Shown here one piece after another: positions 1 to 5,207 of a stretch of DNA of 5,207 bases; position 1 is the first letter of the stretch, and the number at the start of each line of letters is the position of its first letter. The stretch is from Candidatus Omnitrophota bacterium (GTDB lineage Bacteria; Ratteibacteria; UBA8468; B48-G9; JAFGKM01): contig JAMWBP010000071.1 of assembly GCA_023819365.1 (NCBI GenBank), positions 1 to 5,207 of the forward strand, read 5' to 3'. The translations under genes were made by a program, and so were the position numbers. The notes under the pieces are model-generated. The model searched no databases, was not told the DNA's origin, and saw only the letters and a program-made list of their open reading frames with translations.

Positions 1-620
1 GTGAAAAGGTAGGAGCAGATATTGAGAAAGTAGCAGAGGGTATGGGATATGATAAAAGAATAGGAAAGGAATTTTTAAAAGCAGGGATTGGTTGGGGAGG
101 TAGTTGCTTTCCTAAAGATATCAATGCTTTCATTAAACTTGCAGAGGATATTGGCTATCCATTCAATCTTTTAAAAGAAGTGCAAAAGATCAATAAAGAA
201 CAACGGCTGCTGGTAATAAAAAAAGCAAAAGAACTTTTGTGGAATTTAAGAGGTAAAGAGATTGCTATATTAGGATTATCATTTAAGCCAGATACGGACG
301 ATATAAGAGAGGCACCATCTATAGAAATAATATCTCTTTTATTAAAAGAGGGAGCAATAATTAAATGTTATGACCCAAAAGCAATAGAAAATATGAAAAA
401 AGTATTTCCTGATATTCTTTATTATCAAACACCCTATGAGTGTGTAAAGAAAACATCTCTGCTTATATTTTTGACTGAATGGAATGAATTCAAACACCTT
501 GATTTTGAAAAGATAAAAAAGATAATGAAGACGCCTTATATCATTGATGGAAGAAACTTCCTTGATATAGACAAACTTAAAAAGTCAGGTTTTATATATA
601 AAGGAATTGGAAGAAATTAA
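1..620 (+). CDS. ugd: UDP-glucose 6-dehydrogenase, C-terminal half (5' end outside window)
   Basis: Cytosolic enzyme that oxidises UDP-glucose to UDP-glucuronate in two NAD+-dependent steps. The reading frame is open from base 3 (EKVGADIEKVAEG...), and the first two bases are the tail of a codon, probably the Cys of the family's CEKVGAD stretch. About 205 residues are visible of a family length near 430-440. The N-terminal NAD-binding Rossmann domain therefore lies upstream, and the central and UDP-binding domains are present. The catalytic-cysteine motif GGSCFPKD is seen, with Cys encoded at 105-107. The signature LGLSFKPDTDDIREAPS follows, with FKPDTDD encoded at 282-302, and then a C-terminal segment typical of the family. 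The ATG at 42 is an internal methionine and not the start, because conserved sequence continues upstream of it. The stop TAA at 618-620 directly abuts the ATG of the decarboxylase that uses its product, so the two are very likely co-transcribed. UDP-ManNAc or GDP-mannose dehydrogenase is less likely given these motifs. Confidence 0.95.
   Translation, partial: EKVGADIEKVAEGMGYDKRIGKEFLKAGIGWGGSCFPKDINAFIKLAEDIGYPFNLLKEVQKINKEQRLLVIKKAKELLWNLRGKEIAILGLSFKPDTDDIREAPSIEIISLLLKEGAIIKCYDPKAIENMKKVFPDILYYQTPYECVKKTSLLIFLTEWNEFKHLDFEKIKKIMKTPYIIDGRNFLDIDKLKKSGFIYKGIGRN
609..613 (+). promoter_or_regulatory. Ribosome binding site for the UDP-glucuronate decarboxylase gene
   Basis: GGAAG lies 7 bases before the ATG at 621, inside the last codons of the upstream dehydrogenase. 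It supports 621 as the start and suggests independent re-initiation at a junction with no spacer. Confidence 0.55.
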
Positions 621-1595
621 ATGAAAAAAAGACAGGTACTTATTTCAGGAGGTGCTGGTTTTATAGGAAGTCATCTGTGTGATTACTACATTCAGAAGGG
701 ATACAGGGTGTGGTGTATTGATAATCTATCTACAAGTTCTATAGAAAATATAAAACATATTCTCAATCTTCCTGAATTTAAATTTATTCAGGAAGACCTT
801 ATTACTTTTAAAACATCTTTGCTTAAACACAAGTTTGATATGGTATTTCACCTTGCAAGTCCTGCATCTCCGCTTGACTATTTTAGATTACCGTTAGAAA
901 CACTTAAAGTAAATTCTGTTGGAACTGAAAAAATGCTTGAGATAGCAAAAAGTTCAAGTGCAAAGTTTTTATTTTCTTCTACATCTGAAGTTTATGGAAA
1001 TCCACTTATCTCACCACAACCAGAAACATACTGGGGTAATGTTAATCCTATAGGTTCTCGTTCTGTGTATGATGAAGGGAAAAGATATGGGGAAGCCCTT
1101 GTAATGACATATCATAGAAGATACAGGGTAGATACACGGATTATCCGAATATTTAACACCTATGGTGAAAGGATGCGTCTTAATGATGGAAGGGTTATTC
1201 CCAATTTTATTGCACAGATACTCCATGGTAAGCCATTGACGATTTACGGTAATGGAAAACAGACAAGAAGTTTTTGTTATATTGATGACTTGATAAAAGG
1301 AATTGTTAAAATGATAGAAGTGGATTATCATCTTCCTATAAATTTAGGTAATCCAGATGAATTTACCATACTTCAACTGGCAGAGATTATTCAGAAAATA
1401 GCAGGGATAAAGACACAGATTGAATTTTTACCACCTCTGGAAGATGACCCTAAACAGAGAAGACCTGATATTTCAAAAGCAAAGAAACTTTTACACTGGG
1501 AACCAGTAGTATCCATTGAAGAAGGGCTTAAAAAGACCTTGAATTATTTCCGCTCTCTTGTATCGCAGCCGCAGTGGAACAAAAAAGGAAAGTGA
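621..1595 (+). CDS. uxs: UDP-glucuronate decarboxylase (UDP-xylose synthase), extended SDR
   Basis: Predicted cytosolic NAD-dependent enzyme converting UDP-glucuronate to UDP-xylose and CO2 through a 4-keto intermediate. At 324 residues it has the usual length of bacterial UXS. Visible motifs: the nucleotide-binding GGAGFIG at residues 10-16; HLASPASP at 77-84, a UXS hallmark; TSEVYG at 121-126; YWGNVNPIG at 137-145; and the catalytic Tyr150-xxx-Lys154 in SVYDEGKR. By analogy with the ArnA decarboxylase active site (Ser433, Glu434, Arg619), Ser122, Glu123 and Arg216 (in KQTRSF) are likely decarboxylation residues. Simple 4-epimerases lack this combination. It starts immediately after the UDP-glucose dehydrogenase stop, so the operon encodes two consecutive steps, UDP-Glc to UDP-GlcA to UDP-Xyl. 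A dTDP-glucose 4,6-dehydratase is excluded by the SPASP and YWGNVNP motifs. The C-terminal tail (about residues 313-324) is polar and probably disordered. Confidence 0.92.
   Translation: MKKRQVLISGGAGFIGSHLCDYYIQKGYRVWCIDNLSTSSIENIKHILNLPEFKFIQEDLITFKTSLLKHKFDMVFHLASPASPLDYFRLPLETLKVNSVGTEKMLEIAKSSSAKFLFSSTSEVYGNPLISPQPETYWGNVNPIGSRSVYDEGKRYGEALVMTYHRRYRVDTRIIRIFNTYGERMRLNDGRVIPNFIAQILHGKPLTIYGNGKQTRSFCYIDDLIKGIVKMIEVDYHLPINLGNPDEFTILQLAEIIQKIAGIKTQIEFLPPLEDDPKQRRPDISKAKKLLHWEPVVSIEEGLKKTLNYFRSLVSQPQWNKKGK
1585..1592 (+). promoter_or_regulatory. Ribosome binding site for the 4-epimerase gene
   Basis: AAGGAAAG precedes the ATG at 1599. Its AAGGA core ends 9 bases before the start codon. It overlaps the final codons of the upstream decarboxylase and supports the chosen start. 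Confidence 0.55.
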
Positions 1596-1598
1596 AAA

Positions 1599-2720
1599 AT
1601 GAAAAAGGTACTTGTGACAGGAGGAGCAGGCTTTATAGGAAGTCATTTAGTAGATGCATTGGTCAAAAAGAGATGTTATAAGGTTACTGTCTTTGATAAT
1701 CTTGAGCCACAGGTCCATACAGATGGACTACCTGAATATTATAATATCAGGGCAAGATTTATAAGAGGAGATGTAAGAAACAGAAAACAATTAAAAGAAA
1801 TATTAATAGATTCTGATATTGTGGTCCATTTTGCAGCAGCGGTTGGTGTAGGACAATCACAATATCAGATTGCAAAGTATGTGGAGTCAAATATACAGGG
1901 GACAGCCAATCTTCTTGATGTACTTGTCAATGAAAAACATAATGTGAAAAAATTACTTATTGCCTCATCTATGAGTATTTATGGAGAAGGACTTTATGAG
2001 TGTAAAAAATGTGGAAAGGTAAAACCACCTCTCCGAAACCTTGAAAAGGGAGAAGGTAATAACTGGGAACCAAAGTGTCCTTACTGTAAAGGCAGTCTTA
2101 AACCGGTTCCTACGCCAGAAGATACACCACTGATATCAAATTCTATATACGCAATAACAAAGAAAGAACAGGAAGAGATGTCTATGTTGATAGGAAAAAC
2201 ATATGGAATTCCAGTTGTTGCCTTAAGATTCTTTAATGTGTATGGGCCAAGGCAATCCCTTTCAAATCCATATACAGGGGTGGCAGCGATATTTTTAAGT
2301 AGGATAAAAAATAATAAGCCACCTGTAATATATGAAGATGGTCTTCAGACAAGGGACTTTATATGGGTAGGAGATATTGTCAACGCTTGTATACTTTCCA
2401 TAGAAAGAGAAGAAGCAAACTATCAGGTTTTTAATGTAGGAACAGGTAATCCAGTAAGTATCCTTAAAGTAGCGGAAACGCTCATAAGACATTTAGGAAA
2501 GGAAGGAAAGATACATCCTGATATTACATATAAATTCAGAAAAGGGGATGTAAGACATTGCTATGCAGATATTACCAGGATAAAAAAGATGCTTGGTTTT
2601 AAACCAGAAACTAACTTTGAAGAAGGAATGAAGAAACTTATAAACTGGGCAAAAAGAGCAAAAGCAGTGGATAAGTTTGAAGAGGCATCTAAGGAATTAA
2701 AAAAGAAAAAACTTGTATAA
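1599..2720 (+). CDS. NAD-dependent nucleotide-sugar 4-epimerase, WbiB / dTDP-L-rhamnose 4-epimerase-like, with Cys4 insert
   Basis: Extended short-chain dehydrogenase/reductase of 373 residues. GGAGFIG (8-14) binds the dinucleotide and HFAAAVGVGQS (77-87) lines the nicotinamide pocket. ASSMSIYGEG (122-131) supplies the catalytic Ser, and Tyr184-xxx-Lys188 in SIYAITKKE is the catalytic pair. RFFNVYGPRQ (210-219) and LQTRDFIWVGDI (249-260) are typical of sugar epimerases. Between the Ser motif and the YxxxK motif sits an extra segment with CKKC (135-138) and CPYC (160-163), which can form a zinc ribbon. From memory, the same insert and the FAAAVGVGQS and SNPYTGVAAIF stretches occur in proteins annotated as dTDP-L-rhamnose 4-epimerase (WbiB type), which interconvert dTDP-L-rhamnose and dTDP-6-deoxy-L-talose. 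Fold and epimerase class are secure, but the substrate is not. No dTDP-rhamnose genes are visible here, and the upstream genes make UDP-GlcA and UDP-Xyl, so a UDP-sugar substrate is possible. The gene begins 3 bases after the decarboxylase stop. The Lys-rich tail (about 354-373) looks like a charged helix. Confidence 0.85.
   Translation: MKKVLVTGGAGFIGSHLVDALVKKRCYKVTVFDNLEPQVHTDGLPEYYNIRARFIRGDVRNRKQLKEILIDSDIVVHFAAAVGVGQSQYQIAKYVESNIQGTANLLDVLVNEKHNVKKLLIASSMSIYGEGLYECKKCGKVKPPLRNLEKGEGNNWEPKCPYCKGSLKPVPTPEDTPLISNSIYAITKKEQEEMSMLIGKTYGIPVVALRFFNVYGPRQSLSNPYTGVAAIFLSRIKNNKPPVIYEDGLQTRDFIWVGDIVNACILSIEREEANYQVFNVGTGNPVSILKVAETLIRHLGKEGKIHPDITYKFRKGDVRHCYADITRIKKMLGFKPETNFEEGMKKLINWAKRAKAVDKFEEASKELKKKKLV
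2001..2087 (+). other. Zinc-ribbon-like CxxC...CxxC insert inside the epimerase
   Basis: This stretch codes for residues 135-163 of the epimerase and contains Cys135, Cys138, Cys160 and Cys163, with 21 residues between the two CxxC knuckles. The spacing fits a structural zinc ribbon. It interrupts the SDR core between the catalytic Ser motif and YxxxK, close to where the sugar-binding lobe begins. Metal binding is inferred from the spacing. Confidence 0.7.
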
Positions 2721-2723
2721 TAT

Positions 2724-3431
2724 ATGAAGACACTACTCAGTATTATCATCCCGGCAAGAGATGAAGAAGACAATATAGGAGAAACAATAAAAAATATATT
2801 ACCTTACATTACCCCTGAAAATACAGAGATATTAGTAGTTAATGACCATTCAAAAGATAATACCATTGAAATTGTAAAAAATCTTGAGAAACATTACTCC
2901 TTTATAAAACTTATAGATAATACAGGAGAACCAGGATTTGCAAATACTTTGAGAGAAGGATTTAAGTCTGCAAAAGGTGAATTTGTCCTGCCTGTTATGG
3001 CAGATAGTTGTGATACTCCTGAGACAATACCTTTAATGGTTGAAAAAGCAAAACAAGGGTATGACTTGATATGTGGTTCAAGATATGTAAAAGGTGGGAA
3101 AAGAGTAGGGGGACCATTAGTTCAAGGTTTTTTTTCAAGGTTTGTTGGAATAACACTCCATATACTTACAGGTATACCTACAAGAGATGTAGCAAATGCT
3201 TTCAAGATGTATAGAAAAGAAAAACTTCTCTCTATCAATTTTGAAGAAAAGGGTTTTGCTTTATCAATGGAAATATGTGTTAAGTTTTTTATCAAGGGTT
3301 ATAAAATCTGTGATGTGCCAACTATATGGTATGGTAGAAGAAAGGGAAAATCAAAGTTCAAATTATCAAAAACCCTGCCTTATATCCGACTTTATTTATG
3401 GACATTGAAAAAAAGATGGATCTATCAATAA
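2724..3431 (+). CDS. GT2-family glycosyltransferase, DPM1-like, soluble
   Basis: GT-A fold glycosyltransferase of 235 residues, close to the single-domain length of DPM1-type enzymes, which transfer a sugar from a nucleotide donor to polyprenyl phosphate. The start LLSIIIPARDEEDNIGETI is the classic GT2 first strand and helix. ILVVNDHSKDNT (36-47) binds the nucleotide; the usual VDDGSxD appears as VNDHSKD. The metal-binding DxD region reads MADSCDTPE (92-100), where DPM1 itself has DADLSHPP. NAFKMYRK (158-165), GFALSME (177-183) and GRRKGKSKFKL (204-214) match the acceptor and donor regions of the family. I see no transmembrane segment, so it would be cytosolic or peripheral. The ATG at 2724 follows the epimerase stop by 3 bases, with no clear Shine-Dalgarno sequence, so translation may be coupled. 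The 3' end overlaps the next glycosyltransferase gene. Donor and acceptor cannot be read from the sequence. Confidence 0.88.
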   Translation: MKTLLSIIIPARDEEDNIGETIKNILPYITPENTEILVVNDHSKDNTIEIVKNLEKHYSFIKLIDNTGEPGFANTLREGFKSAKGEFVLPVMADSCDTPETIPLMVEKAKQGYDLICGSRYVKGGKRVGGPLVQGFFSRFVGITLHILTGIPTRDVANAFKMYRKEKLLSINFEEKGFALSMEICVKFFIKGYKICDVPTIWYGRRKGKSKFKLSKTLPYIRLYLWTLKKRWIYQ

Positions 3432-4117
3432 TAATACCTGCTTATAATGAGGAAAAACGGCTCGGGACTACCCTTGAAAGGATATATACCTACTTTCAAA
3501 ATACAGGACTTATCTTTGAAATTATTGTGGTTGATGATGGTAGTAAAGATGGAACTGTAAATCTTGTAAAAAATTTCTCTATTGACCATCCGGAAGTAAA
3601 ACTGAGATGCCATCTTAAAAATAAAGGCAAAGGAGCAGCGGTAAAGACAGGTGTCTTATCAGCAGAAGGAGATATTATACTTTTTACCGATGCAGACCTT
3701 TCTACTCCAATAGAGGAATTTGAGAAACTTAAAAAAGCAATAGATGATGGATATGATATCGCTATAGGTTCAAGAGGTGTAGTAGGGGCTAAAGTAAAAG
3801 TAAAACAAAATTTTATAAGGCGTCTTATAGGAATGATAGGATGTTATATAATAAAAATGATGGTTGTAAACAGATTTGCAGATACTCAATGTGGATTTAA
3901 AATGTTTAAAAATCCCTGCGGGAAAAAATTATTTAAAGAACAGATGATAACTGGATTTGCTTTTGATGTTGAGGTCTTATATAAAGCAGTAAAAAATGGA
4001 TACAGAATAAAAGAAATACCTGTTGAGTGGCTGAACTCTTCAGAGAGCAAAGTAAGTGTTATAAAGGACCCTTTAAAATTTTTAAAAGACCTGATGAGAA
4101 TACGAATGGGATTTTAA
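3416..4117 (+). CDS. GT2-family glycosyltransferase, ALG5-like (polyprenyl-phosphate glucosyltransferase-like)
   Basis: GT-A fold enzyme resembling dolichyl-phosphate beta-glucosyltransferase (ALG5). With the start at 3416 it has 233 residues and opens MDLSIIIPAYNEEKRL, the usual GT2 beginning. Motifs in this numbering: EIIVVDDGSKDGT (35-47) for nucleotide binding; NKGKGAAVKTG (69-79), typical of ALG5 and DPM1; TDADLST (91-97) with the metal-binding DxD; DTQCGFKMF (156-164); GFAFDVE (180-186); and PVEW (202-205) followed by SKVS. No hydrophobic anchor is seen, unlike eukaryotic ALG5, which has an N-terminal one. Start choice: an in-frame ATG at 3398 would add six residues (MDIEKK) and lengthen the overlap with the preceding gene from 16 to 34 bases. 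Neither start has a convincing Shine-Dalgarno sequence, and 3416 fits the family better. The overlap suggests translational coupling with the neighbouring DPM1-like enzyme. The actual sugar is unknown. Confidence 0.87.
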   Translation: MDLSIIIPAYNEEKRLGTTLERIYTYFQNTGLIFEIIVVDDGSKDGTVNLVKNFSIDHPEVKLRCHLKNKGKGAAVKTGVLSAEGDIILFTDADLSTPIEEFEKLKKAIDDGYDIAIGSRGVVGAKVKVKQNFIRRLIGMIGCYIIKMMVVNRFADTQCGFKMFKNPCGKKLFKEQMITGFAFDVEVLYKAVKNGYRIKEIPVEWLNSSESKVSVIKDPLKFLKDLMRIRMGF

Positions 4118-4125
4118 TATAATAT

Positions 4126-5040
4126 ATGGATGATATAAAATTTTCTATAATTGTGGCTGTTGCTCCTGAGAGAACTCCTGAGGTGATAAAGTATTTAGAA
4201 AATCAGGATTATCCTAAAGATAAATATGAAATTATAGTAAAAAAAGGGCCTAATACTTCCCGGAACCGGAATGATGGGGTGAAAGAAGCAAAAGGTGTCT
4301 ATATTGCTTTTGTTGATGATGATGCTATAGTGGAAACTGGCTGGTTGAAAAAGGCAGAAGATTTTTTTGAAAAATATCCTGAAATAGATGTGGTTGGTGG
4401 TCCACAACTAACCCCTCCTGATGATACTACCTTCGGATATGCCTCAGGTATTGCCCTTGCATCTATCATAGGTGGCGCCTCTATAAGAAATAGATACAGG
4501 AAAGGAAAACTAAATCTTAATTCTGATGAGAGAGAACTCACTTCAGCCAATATATTCTGTAAAAAAGATATTTTTAAGGAGACCATATTTAATCCTGCTT
4601 TCTGGCCTGGAGAAGACCCTGTATTCTTTAATGAACTTATTAATCATAAGATAAAACTGGCTTATTGTCCGGATATATACATATATCATAGAAGACGAAA
4701 TAGTCCTGCTGATTTATTCAAACAGATATTCCGTTATGGGTATGTAAGGCCTAAAATAAAAACCGTAAAGAAAACGGGTAAATCGTCCTACCTTTTTGTA
4801 ATTCCTTCTCTATTTATACTGTATCTTATTTTATTACCCCTTCTTGTACTAACTAATATAATTTTTCTCATTCCTATTGTTATTTATATCATTACTCTTT
4901 TTATATTTTCTTGTATAATAATAGTTCAAAATAAAAACATTAAATATCTATTGGTTCTACCTGTTGTTTTCTTTATCATACATACTGGTTATGGTACTGG
5001 ATTTTTATGCGGGAGTGTAAAAAATGGAAAAAATAGATAA
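4126..5040 (+). CDS. Membrane-associated GT2 glycosyltransferase with C-terminal transmembrane segments
   Basis: 304 residues. The N-terminal GT-A domain (about 1-215) starts FSIIVAVAPERTPEVIKYL. It has the metal-binding AFVDDDA at 61-67, TSANIFCKKD at 139-148, the catalytic-type acidic motif PGEDPVF at 161-167, and YHRRRN at 187-192 before QIFRYGYVRP. The C-terminus is strongly hydrophobic, with about three membrane spans (roughly 222-245, 247-268 and 274-296), and ends with HTGYGTGFLCG. That plan resembles exopolysaccharide transferases such as ExoA, which act at the inner membrane with the catalytic domain in the cytosol. The usual VDDGSxD nucleotide motif is replaced by a compact VKKGPNTSRNRNDG at 38-51, so the domain is shorter than in standard GT2 enzymes. 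The ATG at 4126 lies 8 bases after the previous stop and lacks a clear ribosome site. The last 17 bases overlap the following methyltransferase gene. Donor and acceptor are unknown. Confidence 0.85.
   Translation: MDDIKFSIIVAVAPERTPEVIKYLENQDYPKDKYEIIVKKGPNTSRNRNDGVKEAKGVYIAFVDDDAIVETGWLKKAEDFFEKYPEIDVVGGPQLTPPDDTTFGYASGIALASIIGGASIRNRYRKGKLNLNSDERELTSANIFCKKDIFKETIFNPAFWPGEDPVFFNELINHKIKLAYCPDIYIYHRRRNSPADLFKQIFRYGYVRPKIKTVKKTGKSSYLFVIPSLFILYLILLPLLVLTNIIFLIPIVIYIITLFIFSCIIIVQNKNIKYLLVLPVVFFIIHTGYGTGFLCGSVKNGKNR
5011..5015 (+). promoter_or_regulatory. Ribosome binding site for the methyltransferase gene
   Basis: GGGAG lies 8 bases before the ATG at 5024, inside the end of the membrane glycosyltransferase gene. 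It is one of the better Shine-Dalgarno matches in the window and decides the start of the downstream partial gene. Confidence 0.55.
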
Positions 5041-5207
5041 CATTTCTTCTGATAAAGACATATATAAAAATTATTTCAGGAAAGGAGTTTCCAATAAAAA
5101 TATTTTAAGGTATCAATGGATATTACAAGAATTTTTTAATAATGTAGCAAATAAAAAAGTGTTAGAAATAGGTTGTGGAGATGGTGGAATTATTCAATTT
5201 TTAAGGA
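5024..5207 (+). CDS. Class I SAM-dependent methyltransferase, N-terminal part (3' end outside window)
   Basis: An open frame beginning ATG at 5024 runs off the window edge after 61 codons. It begins MEKIDNISSDKDIYKNYF, followed by an amphipathic stretch around YQWILQEFF. It then shows KKVLEIGCGDGG at residues 44-55, the SAM-binding motif I (VLEIGCGxG) of class I Rossmann-fold methyltransferases, followed by IIQFLR. Motif I is about 45 residues in, a normal position for small-molecule methyltransferases of glycan clusters. The start is supported by GGGAG 8 bases upstream, and the 17-base overlap with the preceding gene points to co-translation. The substrate (a sugar hydroxyl, a lipid, or something else) cannot be judged because the acceptor-binding part is missing. 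Confidence 0.82.
   Translation, partial: MEKIDNISSDKDIYKNYFRKGVSNKNILRYQWILQEFFNNVANKKVLEIGCGDGGIIQFLR

Noticed and set aside
42..44. ATG at 42 as the true start of the dehydrogenase
   Set aside because: Conserved family sequence (EKVGADIEKVAEG) is in frame upstream to the window edge, so this is an internal Met of a gene cut by the window.
1011..1331. Minus-strand open frame within the decarboxylase gene
   Set aside because: It lies wholly inside a strongly conserved gene and its translation shows no recognisable domain. The same holds for the other minus-strand frames at 2295-2492, 2561-2773, 3425-3613, 4195-4407 and 4299-4586.
621..1595. dTDP-glucose 4,6-dehydratase or simple UDP-glucose 4-epimerase
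   Set aside because: The HLASPASP, TSEVYG and YWGNVNPIG motifs with Arg216 are those of UDP-glucuronate decarboxylases.
2716..2721. TATAAT as a -10 promoter element in front of the DPM1-like gene
   Set aside because: It overlaps the stop codon in AT-rich DNA, I see no convincing -35 box, and the start codon is only 2 bases away. A tight operon junction is a simpler explanation.
3196..3408. Second + strand frame inside the DPM1-like gene
   Set aside because: It is fully contained in the real gene in another frame and has no recognisable motifs.
3398..3415. Upstream ATG at 3398 as start of the ALG5-like gene
   Set aside because: It adds only a short non-conserved MDIEKK, has no ribosome site and lengthens the overlap. 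The ATG at 3416 gives the standard GT2 beginning. It cannot be fully excluded.
5081..5087. AAAGGAG as a ribosome site for a later methyltransferase start
   Set aside because: No ATG, GTG or TTG in the methyltransferase frame follows at suitable spacing, and the start at 5024 has its own good GGGAG site.

Overview
This is a gene-dense, AT-rich bacterial stretch (roughly one-third G+C by eye). Arginine is mostly AGA/AGG and isoleucine is often ATA, and the proteins are rich in Lys and Ile. It holds seven genes, all on the + strand, five complete and one cut at each edge. Every junction is either abutting, separated by at most 8 bases, or overlapping. I see no terminator, RNA gene, mobile element or CRISPR array. 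The window therefore looks like the interior of one long cell-surface polysaccharide or glycoconjugate operon. The species cannot be named from this sequence; the style fits an AT-rich, possibly uncultivated, bacterial lineage.

Layout: (1) 1-620, C-terminal half of UDP-glucose 6-dehydrogenase. (2) 621-1595, UDP-glucuronate decarboxylase (UDP-xylose synthase). (3) 1599-2720, an extended-SDR nucleotide-sugar 4-epimerase of the WbiB / dTDP-L-rhamnose 4-epimerase type, carrying a four-cysteine zinc-ribbon-like insert. (4) 2724-3431, a soluble GT2 glycosyltransferase related to DPM1. (5) 3416-4117, a soluble GT2 glycosyltransferase related to ALG5. (6) 4126-5040, a GT2 glycosyltransferase with about three C-terminal membrane segments. 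(7) 5024 to the window end, the start of a class I SAM-dependent methyltransferase.

How they may work together (inference): genes 1 and 2 carry out consecutive steps, UDP-glucose to UDP-glucuronate to UDP-xylose. Gene 3 could epimerise that product or a different nucleotide sugar. Genes 4 and 5 look like enzymes that move a sugar onto a polyprenyl phosphate or into a lipid-linked glycan. Gene 6 would add a sugar at the inner membrane, and gene 7 may methylate a sugar or another pathway intermediate.

I found no clearly unprecedented system. The points most worth a second look are the UGD-UXS-WbiB-like trio and what it makes, the metal-site insert in the epimerase, the A7 run at the overlap of the two soluble glycosyltransferases (a one-base slip would fuse them), and the altered GT2 motifs in genes 4 and 6.
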